64,000 bases of DNA from CAVOJV01 sp963696325 (lineage in GTDB: Bacteria > Pseudomonadota > Gammaproteobacteria > Competibacterales > Competibacteraceae). The notes beneath the pieces were generated by a model, which was not told where the DNA came from, made no database searches, and worked only from the letters and a program-made list of their open reading frames with translations. Position numbers and translations under genes: made by a program. Shown here one piece after another: positions 23,679 through 31,731 of the stretch. Position 1 is the stretch's first letter. Each line of letters starts with the position of its first letter. The DNA lies in NCBI GenBank assembly GCA_963696325.1, contig CAVOJV010000063.1:1-64000 (forward strand), read 5' to 3'.

Positions 23679-24882
23679 GAACGCAGTGTATCAATGGACC
23701 ACGGAAGTGACTACCCACTTGCCGCACCTGAGTAAACCCCAAGCAACCGTATTGGCATTATGGAGTTTGGGAATGGTACTGGCCCGCTCCTGTGCCCTGA
23801 GCGCGGTGGCTAGCTGGCTGGCCGCGTGGTTGGGGCGTAAAGAGAATACGGTACGTCAACAGTTGCGGGAGTTTTGCTACGAAGCACGGGCCAAGCGAGG
23901 CAGCCGACGCCAAGCGTTGGTGGTGGAGAACTGCTTTGCGCCGCTGTTGGCCTGGGTACTGCGCGGGTGGGAAGGGAGCCAACTGGCGCTGGCGCTGGAT
24001 GCCACCCAGTTGGGACAACGGTTTGTGGTGCTGGCGATCAGTGTGGTCTATCGGGGCTGTGCGATCCCGGTGGCCTGGGCGGTACTGCCGGCGGGACACA
24101 AGCAGGCCTGGAGACCAGTATGGTTGCGGTTGCTGCGGCGCTTACAGCCTGCCCTGCCGCGCGCGAAGCTCGTGATTGTGTTGGCCGATCGGGGCTTGTA
24201 TGCCCGCTGGCTGTTTCGCCGGATCGTGCGCCTGGGCTGGCATCCGTTCTTGCGGATCAACAATAGGGGCACCTTTCGGCCTGCCGGTAGCCCGCTCTGC
24301 CGACCCCTGCTCAGCTTTGTCCCGCGGCCGGGCACCGCCTGGCAAGGTGAAGGGATCGCCTTTAAGGGGTTCCAGCGCTGCTTGACTTGTACCCTGCTAG
24401 CGCGTTGGGAAACCGGCTACCAAGACCCCTGGCTAATCCTGACCGATTTACCGCCGATGGCGAGCGACGCCTGCTGGTATGGGCTGCGGGCCTGGATCGA
24501 GCAAGGCTTTAAAATCACTAAACGGGCCGGCTGGCAGTGGCAGCGTACCCGCATGAACGACCCCGCGCGGGCGGCACGCCTGTGGTTGGCGGTAGCCGTG
24601 GCTACCCTGTGGTTGCTCAGTGTAGGGGGCGAAGCTGACCACCGTATCCCGCCCAGCACACTACCCGATCTCACCCCGGTACTGAGTTCCCCTAGGCGCT
24701 CGCGTCAAGCCACCCGCTTACGCCTAGTCAGTGTCTTCCGCCAAGGCTGGATCACTATTATGGTGGCGCTGCTCAATCGCCGTCGCCTGCCCATCGGTCG
24801 TTTCGTGCCCGAACCCTGGCCCAGTGCCGAGTTAAGAGCAGGAAAGCGGGGAGCGGAGCAGGATGTCCCTCTGGCAGCATAA
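23668..24882 (+). CDS. IS4-family DDE transposase
   Basis: The ATG at 23668 with GGAG eight bases upstream gives 404 residues; the frame is open further upstream to 23587 but there it reads through the hairpin leader. The DDE residues are visible in L-A-L-D-A-T-Q-L-G near 110, V-L-A-D-R-G-L-Y near 170 and W-I-E-Q-G-F-K near 280, with the Y-x2-R-x3-E-x6-K-like pattern of IS4 transposases around the last. The gene looks complete. Confidence 0.9.
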   Translation: MACQNAVYQWTTEVTTHLPHLSKPQATVLALWSLGMVLARSCALSAVASWLAAWLGRKENTVRQQLREFCYEARAKRGSRRQALVVENCFAPLLAWVLRGWEGSQLALALDATQLGQRFVVLAISVVYRGCAIPVAWAVLPAGHKQAWRPVWLRLLRRLQPALPRAKLVIVLADRGLYARWLFRRIVRLGWHPFLRINNRGTFRPAGSPLCRPLLSFVPRPGTAWQGEGIAFKGFQRCLTCTLLARWETGYQDPWLILTDLPPMASDACWYGLRAWIEQGFKITKRAGWQWQRTRMNDPARAARLWLAVAVATLWLLSVGGEADHRIPPSTLPDLTPVLSSPRRSRQATRLRLVSVFRQGWITIMVALLNRRRLPIGRFVPEPWPSAELRAGKRGAEQDVPLAA

Positions 24883-25027
24883 AAAACCTACCCCAGAAAG
24901 GGGGGGGGGGGGATTAAATGGCCGCGCCAGTCAATCGCGGAATTTGACCCAAGACGTTGGAACATAGTAGGATTTTTCGATTTTTTATTAAAGTACACTG
25001 CCTCAATTGGCACTGGGAGATAGTAAA

Positions 25028-26689
25028 TTGAAAAAGATATGGCTAAATCGGTATCCAAAAGGGATACCCGCTGAAATCAACCCGGACGAATATCGGTCCA
25101 TCGTGGAGATATTTGAAGAAACCTGCAATAAATTCAGCGACCACGGCGCATTTGCCAATATGGGCTATGCCATGTCATTCGCCGAATTACAGGCTAAGGC
25201 CCACGATTTCTCAGCCTATTTACAAAAAGACCTGGGTTTACAGAAAGGCGATCGCGTAGCGATTATGATGCCCAATCTATTGCAATACCCGGTCGCCTTA
25301 TTCGGAATTCTCGGGGCCGGATTAACAGTCGTCAATGTCAATCCGCTTTATACGCCACGCGAACTCGAACATCAGTTAAAGGATTCGGGCGCCAAGGCCA
25401 TCGTTATTCTCGCTAATTTCGCCCATGTACTGGCCGAAATAATCGCTAAAACTGGCATTAAGAAAACGATTGTTACTGAAATCGCCGATTTGCTGCGTTT
25501 TCCAAAATCCTTAATAGTGAATTTTGTCGTTAAGTACATAAAGAAAATGGTGCCTGACTATAATATTCCTGGCGCCATACCTTTGAAATCGGCACTCGCT
25601 GCGGGCCATAAGCTTGGCCTCGATCCTGTCGAAGTCAACGGCGAGGATATCGCGTTCCTGCAATACACCGGCGGCACTACAGGAGTTGCCAAGGGCGCGA
25701 TGTTGACCCATCGGAATCTGGTAGCCAATGTGCTGCAAACGTCGGCTTTTGTGGGACCGGTTATCGAAGATGGCAAGGAAGTTATTATCACCCCGCTGCC
25801 CCTATATCATATATTCTGCCTGACCGTTAACTGCCTTACTTTTATGAAACGCGGCGGATTGAACATTCTCATCACCAACCCGCGGGATATCCCCGGCTTT
25901 ATAGGGGAGCTGAAAAAATATAATAAATTTACGTTCATCACCGGGGTTAATACGCTATTCAACGGTTTGATAAACAACAAGGACTTTGCCCAATTAGATT
26001 TTTCCGGCCTGAAATTCGCGGTTGGCGGCGGCATGGCCGTCCAGCGGGCCGTGGCGGAAAAATGGAAAAGCATCACCGGCGTAAACATCCTGGAAGGCTA
26101 TGGTCTGACTGAAACCTCTCCGGTGGTCTGCATTAATCCCATCGATCTGAAGGAATTCAGCGGCAGTATCGGTCTTCCGGTATCCTCCACGGAGATTACC
26201 TTGCGGGACGCTAATGGCGAGGAAGTGCCCATGGGTCAGCCCGGCGAACTGTGCGTCAAGGGCCCGCAGGTTATGCGCGGCTACTGGCAACGCCCTGATG
26301 AAACCGCCAAGACCATGACCCCGGACGGCTGGCTGCTCACCGGGGACATCGCCACTATCGACGAGCAAGGCTTCGTCCGCATTGTCGATCGCAAGAAAGA
26401 CATGATCCTGGTGTCCGGCTTCAACGTGTTTCCGAACGAGATCGAGGATGTGGTCGCGCTGTGCGAGGGGGTCCTGGAGGCCGCCTGCATCGGGGTGCCT
26501 GATGAAAAATCCGGAGAAGCGGTGAAAGTGTTCGTGGTTTCCAAACCGGGTGCTGCACTGACCGTCGAGATCATTCGCGAGCACTGCAAGAAGGAATTGA
26601 CCGGTTATAAACTACCCAAGCACATCGAGTTCCGCACCGAATTGCCAAAATCGAACGTGGGTAAAATCCTCCGCCGCGAGTTGCGCTAG
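25028..26689 (+). CDS. fadD: Long-chain fatty acid-CoA ligase
   Basis: The 553-residue enzyme activates long-chain fatty acids with ATP and CoA at the inner membrane face, for beta-oxidation. It follows E. coli FadD closely from the start (K-K-I-W-L-N-R-Y-P) with A-F-L-Q-Y-T-G-G-T-T-G-V-A-K-G-A for ATP binding, G-Y-G-L-T-E-T-S-P and the FACS signature near D-G-W-L-L-T-G-D-I-A. I chose the TTG at 25028, with GGGAG eight bases upstream, because E. coli fadD also starts with TTG there; a TTG at 25007 is possible. Base composition is more AT-rich than the neighbours at the 5' end. A strong terminator follows. Confidence 0.96.
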   Translation: MKKIWLNRYPKGIPAEINPDEYRSIVEIFEETCNKFSDHGAFANMGYAMSFAELQAKAHDFSAYLQKDLGLQKGDRVAIMMPNLLQYPVALFGILGAGLTVVNVNPLYTPRELEHQLKDSGAKAIVILANFAHVLAEIIAKTGIKKTIVTEIADLLRFPKSLIVNFVVKYIKKMVPDYNIPGAIPLKSALAAGHKLGLDPVEVNGEDIAFLQYTGGTTGVAKGAMLTHRNLVANVLQTSAFVGPVIEDGKEVIITPLPLYHIFCLTVNCLTFMKRGGLNILITNPRDIPGFIGELKKYNKFTFITGVNTLFNGLINNKDFAQLDFSGLKFAVGGGMAVQRAVAEKWKSITGVNILEGYGLTETSPVVCINPIDLKEFSGSIGLPVSSTEITLRDANGEEVPMGQPGELCVKGPQVMRGYWQRPDETAKTMTPDGWLLTGDIATIDEQGFVRIVDRKKDMILVSGFNVFPNEIEDVVALCEGVLEAACIGVPDEKSGEAVKVFVVSKPGAALTVEIIREHCKKELTGYKLPKHIEFRTELPKSNVGKILRRELR

Positions 26690-26718
26690 CCCCCTAAAAT
26701 AACGCCGTACAGGAACGA

Positions 26719-26740
26719 GGGAGGCTTCGCCTCCCTTTGG
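26719..26740 (+). terminator. Rho-independent terminator after fadD
   Basis: GGGAGGC, a TTC loop and GCCTCCC form a perfect 7-bp stem followed by TTT. It lies 30 bp downstream of the fadD stop and can serve fadD transcription. Confidence 0.75.
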
Positions 26741-26822
26741 CATTTGCTCAATGCCGTTATCAGGGCAGGCGGCGTCTCTGGCATCGTTCTACGCGGTCCA
26801 CTCCAATCTTGCGAAAGTAAGG

Positions 26823-27104
26823 CTAATTATCGTTGAACACGTCGTCCATATAGCGATGGATGGCTTGCTCAAGTTTTGCTCTAAGCGGGAGTAACAAGAA
26901 TCCCAGTCGGACGTTGATCCTTACTACTTTTTCCTCAAGCTCCATATGACCGCTGATGCCGGAACGCTCGAAATGGAGCGAATCACCCTTCCAGTGGTAA
27001 CTCAGGCTAAATTTCCTGTCGAGATGAGCTGCTATGCTCTCCGCTGCTTCACGCGCCTGCTCGTGACCCAGCGTGTGCGCCCTATGAATGTTGATATGAG
27101 ACAT
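26823..27104 (-). CDS. Polyhydroxyalkanoic acid system family protein
   Basis: The 93-residue protein matches the small PHA-granule-associated family: it opens M-S-H-I-N-I-H-R-A-H-T-L-G-H-E-Q-A-R and contains Y-H-W-K-G-D-S-L-H-F-E-R-S-G-I-S-G. These proteins are linked to polyhydroxyalkanoate granules, but their exact role is not known. No other PHA gene lies in the window. The ATG at 27104 has no clear ribosome site. It is followed after 57 bp on the other side by the UbiB-like gene stop. Confidence 0.85.
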   Translation of the reverse strand: MSHINIHRAHTLGHEQAREAAESIAAHLDRKFSLSYHWKGDSLHFERSGISGHMELEEKVVRINVRLGFLLLPLRAKLEQAIHRYMDDVFNDN

Positions 27105-27191
27105 AAGCAATTATTACCCGGTTGCAAACATCTAAAGAATTACAAGCCGCCCACAGCTTATCCAGAAAGCTGGTAACCGCCAGGACTCTGC

Positions 27192-28871
27192 CTACGAACT
27201 GCCCTGTTTACCGAAGATATACAGGAAGAATCCGACTGAAAACAACCCAACCCAAAGTAAAGAGGGGCCACCATGAACTAGCGTCAGGACCCCACCTATG
27301 ATGCACGAACCCGCTATGATACTACTGCGCAGCCCTGCTATTGGCATTAGCGGTGCAGGTTCCCGGGGCGACTCTTCGAGGGATTTGAACCCTTCGGTTA
27401 ATAATCTGGGTAACTGGACGAGCAGATCGAGCATTTCCGGACTATTACGCAAAGTATCGCGTAGTAATTCATGGGTAAGCAGTCGAGGATCGAAATGCTC
27501 GCGAAAAATGCGGGCCATGTGCGCTTGCGAGATGGCGACCACATCCAGGGTGGGGTCCATCATGCGGCCAACGCCCTCGAAAGTTACCAGCGCTTTCACC
27601 ATGAGTATCAGTTCCACGCGAAAGAATACTCGGTATCTTCCGCCCAAACCTATGGATTCCAGAATCAACCGCGCGATACTGAAACCACCCTGCGCCGAAT
27701 GCATGACGAACCGCCGTGATAAATCCATCACCGCGCGCCGGAAACCCTGGATATCGCTGCCCGTGCCTACCCTGGCGAGCTCGCTGAGATACTTGGTTGC
27801 CCACACGATGTCGCCATTCACCAGCGCATGAAAGTAATAGAGCATGCGACACCTTGTCTCATCCTCAAAACGCCCTACCATGCCAAGGTCGATGAACCCC
27901 AGGCGGATAGGTTCACCCGGTAATATAATCAGGTTGCCTGCGTGCAGGTCGGCATGGAAAAAACCGTGCTGGGAAAGCATCCGGAGAATCGCGTCCGCGC
28001 CCAGATCGACGATCCTTATCCGCGCTTCCTCACTGAGTTCATGGGTAAGCGACGACGTGGGCTTTAAACCGTCCAAGAACTCCATCGTCAGCACGTTATC
28101 AGTGCTCAGGGCGCGATAAATTTTTGGAAAAACCACCGCGGGCATAGCGCGGAAATTCATCGCGAAAATCTCACTGTTGTCGGCCTCAAAGGTGAAATCT
28201 ATCTCCCTTTGGGTATAGGCACAAAACTCCTCAATCAACTGCCTGGGCTGATACCGGGGTATCACCCCTTGCAAGCAGAAGCTGAGAATCTGCAGCAGTT
28301 TAAGCTCGGCCAGCATGGCTTTGCGAACGCCGGGTTTGATAACCTTGATGACGACCCTGTCGCCGTGTTTAGTCTCGGCCAGATGAACCTGAGCAATAGA
28401 CGCCGACCCCAGCGGGCGTTCATCGATGCGACTGAACAACTCTTCAACCGGCTGTTGCAGGCTACCTTCTATAATGGCGCGAATTTGTACAAAAGGAACT
28501 TCCGGAAGACGCTCAAAAAGGTTTTGCAACTCATTCGTTATCGAGCTAGGCAGCATATCCTCGCGAACTGCCATGATTTGCCCAAACTTAATATAGGTAG
28601 GTCCCGCCATTTCCAATCTCCGCCGTAATTGGCAGGGAAATGGCAGGCTGGCGATTTCCGGGTTAAGGAACGGTTTAACCAGCAGCGCCAAGAGGCGCAC
28701 ACCGCCGCACTGCAAGCCATGTTTCCGCTCTGCTGGCAGGGTTCGCACATAGGTAACGAGGCTGCCGGCCAGCAATCCACTTACATGCTGAAGCAAAAGC
28801 AAAAAACGCCTTGGCAATCCCTGGTAGGGAGCGCACGGACCAAAGCCAGGCTGATCTTGAAAATCCCTCAT
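27192..28871 (-). CDS. UbiB/ABC1-family atypical kinase
   Basis: The 559-residue protein has the ABC1 hallmarks: the K-x-G-Q motif in Y-I-K-F-G-Q-I-M-A-V-R near 88, the Ala-rich loop G-S-A-S-I-A-Q-V-H-L near 155, V-V-I-K-V-I-K-P-G, and H-A-D-L-H-A-G-N with a metal site in F-I-D-L-G-M. Two hydrophobic helices close the protein (about 510-555), as in UbiB, which supports ubiquinone synthesis. It is not in a ubi operon, so it may be a second paralog. The ATG at 28871 follows GGGAAG; a GTG at 28886 is an alternative. Confidence 0.88.
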   Translation of the reverse strand: MRDFQDQPGFGPCAPYQGLPRRFLLLLQHVSGLLAGSLVTYVRTLPAERKHGLQCGGVRLLALLVKPFLNPEIASLPFPCQLRRRLEMAGPTYIKFGQIMAVREDMLPSSITNELQNLFERLPEVPFVQIRAIIEGSLQQPVEELFSRIDERPLGSASIAQVHLAETKHGDRVVIKVIKPGVRKAMLAELKLLQILSFCLQGVIPRYQPRQLIEEFCAYTQREIDFTFEADNSEIFAMNFRAMPAVVFPKIYRALSTDNVLTMEFLDGLKPTSSLTHELSEEARIRIVDLGADAILRMLSQHGFFHADLHAGNLIILPGEPIRLGFIDLGMVGRFEDETRCRMLYYFHALVNGDIVWATKYLSELARVGTGSDIQGFRRAVMDLSRRFVMHSAQGGFSIARLILESIGLGGRYRVFFRVELILMVKALVTFEGVGRMMDPTLDVVAISQAHMARIFREHFDPRLLTHELLRDTLRNSPEMLDLLVQLPRLLTEGFKSLEESPREPAPLMPIAGLRSSIIAGSCIIGGVLTLVHGGPSLLWVGLFSVGFFLYIFGKQGSS

Positions 28872-28913
28872 GCTTCCCGGCGGCACGATGACCCTAACAC
28901 CCGTTCAGGGCCA

Positions 28914-29861
28914 TCAGCCGCCGCCCACTTCTACAATTTCCTGGTATATTAGTTTCCGCAATCTTCTGGAGAAAGCCATGGCCAGATGCCCCACCCCGGC
29001 GACAGCCATGTTCTTGGCATGGTCATGGTTCAGCACCGAACTATCATGGGGTACGACAAGATTGTCATCGTAGCTGTGAATCGAGGTAATCGGCACCGGC
29101 GAGGGATGATTTTCCGCTGCGTTTAACTTGGCAAGCCAGCGGCTGCCTCGATGCATTTGCCGAACATTCCGGCCATTGACTGGCGACAGCCGAACGGACT
29201 CGGTGCCATGGTGTGGCGAACCCAGCGTGATGATCTTTGCGACACGGTGCCTGCCCTCGAACCAATGCACATAGGCACGCGCTACCAATCCTCCCATGCT
29301 ATGCCCCACCAGGATGACCTGCTGTGCGCCGGTCAACGCGCAGAGTTGTTCTACCCGGTCGGCCACCTGTTCGGCGTACTGGTCGATGCTACCAAACACT
29401 GGCTCCAGATTGATGGTGAACACGTTATCGATACCGCGCTTTTGCAGGTACCTTGCCAGTGCCCACCAATAGGCCCCGTTACAAAAGTAGCCATGGATTA
29501 ACAGCACCGGCAAGCTCCTGTGGGGATTACCCTGGGGATGACGATGCTGCCTCAACCATCTTTCCAGGGGCTGCAAGGCGCCATATAAAACCAACAGCGC
29601 GCTGAACTCCGCTAGAACCAGTCTCATGACTTCCGCAAATCCGATCCGCATCTCCGCTGGCCGTTCGGCCCGGTGGATCCAGGCATACCAGAACATAACC
29701 ACCAGGATAAGGGCACGAACCCCTAGCGCTAACCCCAGGGCCATCAGCACGGCCAACCATGGCCTCAGCTCTCCATATTGCCACAACAGCACACCGCTCA
29801 CGCTGTAGAGCACGAGTTCCATCAACAGTCCCAGATACAATATATAAGCAAGCACGGTCAA
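28914..29861 (-). CDS. Membrane-anchored lipase-like alpha/beta hydrolase
   Basis: The 315-residue protein starts with two or three membrane helices (about 5-60), followed by an alpha/beta-hydrolase domain. V-L-L-I-H-G-Y-F-C-N-G forms the oxyanion region, G-H-S-M-G-G carries the nucleophile Ser, S-Y-D-D-N-L-V-V-P the acid and G-V-G-H-L-A-M the His. It resembles triacylglycerol lipases or esterases of the PGAP1-like type. The start codon is TTG at 29861 or GTG at 29855. It lies 42 bp upstream of the UbiB-like gene on the same strand and is probably cotranscribed. Confidence 0.82.
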   Translation of the reverse strand: MTVLAYILYLGLLMELVLYSVSGVLLWQYGELRPWLAVLMALGLALGVRALILVVMFWYAWIHRAERPAEMRIGFAEVMRLVLAEFSALLVLYGALQPLERWLRQHRHPQGNPHRSLPVLLIHGYFCNGAYWWALARYLQKRGIDNVFTINLEPVFGSIDQYAEQVADRVEQLCALTGAQQVILVGHSMGGLVARAYVHWFEGRHRVAKIITLGSPHHGTESVRLSPVNGRNVRQMHRGSRWLAKLNAAENHPSPVPITSIHSYDDNLVVPHDSSVLNHDHAKNMAVAGVGHLAMAFSRRLRKLIYQEIVEVGGG

Positions 29862-29915
29862 AGGCCCTTATGCCATTGATTCTTGAACTGAGCACGCGCC
29901 GCCATGCCGGATGAT

Positions 29916-30263
29916 TTATCCATAAGTCTCCCACGAATAATTACCCATATCCTTTGATTCAAACATCTCGACACCAGTATGGGGATCGACCAGATAGGGC
30001 ACCTGGTGCTTGCCGCCCAGTTCCTCGAGCCTGCCGATGAACCGTGCGCCACCCTTCGGACAGGGATAAAGCATGACCTCCAGATCGAGTTCGGTCAGTG
30101 CTTCCCGTACCAGGCGACAGCAGGGGCAACCTTCCATATCATAGAGTTCCAGGGTCTTCTGCGGGCGCAATGGAGGCAGAGTAGCGCTGGTCCCACCCCA
30201 CAAACGCAGGCTCGAAGCCACGATGGAACCTAGCAAATTCAGAATGTTATTTAAACTATGCAT
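29916..30263 (-). CDS. Glutathione S-transferase N-terminal/glutaredoxin-like protein
   Basis: The 115-residue protein has a thioredoxin-fold core: L-E-L-Y-D-M-E-G-C-P-C-C-R-L-V-R-E-A-L near 38-56 and H-Q-V-P-Y-L-V-D-P-H-T-G near 86-97. The redox motif is C-P-C-C where C-P-Y-C is usual. The N-terminal 35 residues include a hydrophobic stretch. The reading frame extends upstream but reads through the divergent hydrolase gene, so the ATG at 30263 is the likely start. It overlaps the divergent gene start within a single ATGCAT. Confidence 0.8.
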   Translation of the reverse strand: MHSLNNILNLLGSIVASSLRLWGGTSATLPPLRPQKTLELYDMEGCPCCRLVREALTELDLEVMLYPCPKGGARFIGRLEELGGKHQVPYLVDPHTGVEMFESKDMGNYSWETYG

Positions 30264-31301
30264 GATTACAATGACTCGCTCATGAACATGATTGGTGAAA
30301 CTGATTTCCGCCCCGCCTGGTGGCTGCCTGGCCCCCATTTGCAAACCCTGTGGCCCGCTCTGGTCCGGCGCGCACCCCGACCCGTCACCCGGCGCGAGCG
30401 TCTGGAACTGCCCGATGGCGATTTCCTGGACCTGGATTGGACCATGGGGGAAATGGGTCCCATTGTTGTGGTCCTCCATGGGCTGGAAGGTTCCAGCGAT
30501 TCCGGCTATGCGCGAGGATTGCTGGCCACGGTGGCGCGGCACGGCTGGCGGGGCATGGTGATGCACTTTCGCGGCTGCGGCGGCGAACCCAACCGCTTGC
30601 GCCACAGTTACGACGCCGGGGGCACCGACGATCTAGCCTACGTCATCAGCGTGCTACGCCAGCGCGAACCCACCACCCCGCTGGCCTGCGTGGGTTATTC
30701 CATAGGCGGCAACGTCCTGCTCAAGTGGCTGGGGGAGGCGGGTGCGGCGGCGCCTCTGCAAGCGGCGGCGGCGGTGTCGGTGCCTTTTCTGCTGGACGCG
30801 GCGGCCCACCGCATGCAGCAAGGATTTTCCAGGTTCTATCAGGCCTATTTGCTGCGCAATCTACAGGCAAGCTACCGGCGCAAGTTCAAAACCCAGAAAA
30901 ATCCGCCGGTTCCCCTCCAAGACGTGGCCAGGCTGCGGGACTTTTATGTCTTCGACGACAGCATTACCGCTCCCTTGCACGATTATGCCGGTGTCACGGA
31001 CTACTACGCCCGCGCCAGTTGCCGCCAGTATCTTAACGGCATAGGAGTACCCACGCTGATCCTGCACGCCTTCGATGATCCCTTTCTGCTGCCCGCCGCC
31101 ATACCCACGGCGTCGGAACTGTCCCCTAGCGTTGTCCTGGAGCTAAGCCGTTACGGCGGTCATGTAGGCTTTGTAAGCGGGCCCTCTCCATGGCAAGCCG
31201 GGTATTGGCTGGAACAGCGCATTCCCGGTTTCCTGGCCCCGCATCTAAAGCCGGCTACCCAGCCAGAACAGGGCCAACTCATGGAATTGCTAACAACCTG
31301 A
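30258..31301 (+). CDS. YheT-type alpha/beta hydrolase
   Basis: The 347-residue protein belongs to the UPF0017/YheT branch: W-W-L-P-G-P-H-L-Q-T-L-W-P near residue 20, V-V-V-L-H-G-L-E-G-S-S near 72, M-H-F-R-G-C-G-G-E-P-N near 98, nucleophile Ser in V-G-Y-S-I-G-G-N, acid in F-D-D-P-F and His in G-G-H-V-G-F. It is a cytosolic hydrolase or esterase of unknown substrate. Starts at 30258, 30282 or 30288 are all possible and none has a clear ribosome site; family alignments favour a later one. Confidence 0.9.
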   Translation: MHDYNDSLMNMIGETDFRPAWWLPGPHLQTLWPALVRRAPRPVTRRERLELPDGDFLDLDWTMGEMGPIVVVLHGLEGSSDSGYARGLLATVARHGWRGMVMHFRGCGGEPNRLRHSYDAGGTDDLAYVISVLRQREPTTPLACVGYSIGGNVLLKWLGEAGAAAPLQAAAAVSVPFLLDAAAHRMQQGFSRFYQAYLLRNLQASYRRKFKTQKNPPVPLQDVARLRDFYVFDDSITAPLHDYAGVTDYYARASCRQYLNGIGVPTLILHAFDDPFLLPAAIPTASELSPSVVLELSRYGGHVGFVSGPSPWQAGYWLEQRIPGFLAPHLKPATQPEQGQLMELLTT

Positions 31302-31556
31302 TAGTTGTAGCTTACGCTCGATGAACCGGCTCAGGGTACCAACCGTATCAAACAGTTCGGCACTGATCTCATCGTCATCCAGGGCAAAGCCAAATTGATC
31401 CTCCAGGGCGGCAATCAGGATGACAACGGCAATCGAATCAAATTCAGGAATACTGCCAAGAATAGGCGATGACTCGGTCATACCGGCAGTCACACTTTCA
31501 TCCAGTTGCAGGATCGCCGACAGGATTTGCACCACACGGTCCACCATTGACATCAT
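31290..31556 (-). CDS. Acyl carrier protein-like
   Basis: This 88-residue acidic protein has an ACP fold with phosphopantetheine site I-P-E-F-D-S-I-A-V-V near 45 (attachment Ser in D-S-I), and D-Q-F-G-F-A-L-D-D-D-E-I further on. It is not the fatty-acid AcpP type, which reads D-S-L, so it probably serves a specialised pathway such as exopolysaccharide or polyketide synthesis. No ligase or synthase lies beside it. Its stop overlaps the end of the YheT-type gene by 12 nt. Starts at 31556 or 31547 both fit the AAGGGTGGA upstream. Confidence 0.82.
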   Translation of the reverse strand: MMSMVDRVVQILSAILQLDESVTAGMTESSPILGSIPEFDSIAVVILIAALEDQFGFALDDDEISAELFDTVGTLSRFIERKLQLSGC

Positions 31557-31731
31557 TCCACCCTTATCGAGAGGAGTATCGATATAAGCCAACCTCATAA
31601 CCTGCCGCCAATACTTGGTCTGAAAGGGTTGAGATAATGAAGTAAATCACAAAATGATGTCAACAAAACGAAAACTACACGGGCACTTTCCGAAGCGGGT
31701 CCCCCGGCTGGCTGGCGCAACAAGCCGTTTC

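Larger units (their letters stand above)
23542..24899 (+). mobile_element. IS4-family insertion sequence inside a G-tract, about 1.36 kb
   Basis: The terminal inverted repeats read CTTTCTGGGGTAGGTTTTT on the left and AAAAACCTACCCCAGAAAG on the right. Both ends are bordered on the same strand by G-runs (11 G on the left, 13 G on the right), so the target duplication is probably poly-G and its exact length cannot be defined. One transposase gene fills the element. It appears intact. Confidence 0.88.

Noticed and set aside
29916..30605. Longer version of the thioredoxin-fold protein starting at 30605
   Set aside because: The extra 114 residues read through the divergent hydrolase gene and have no family support.
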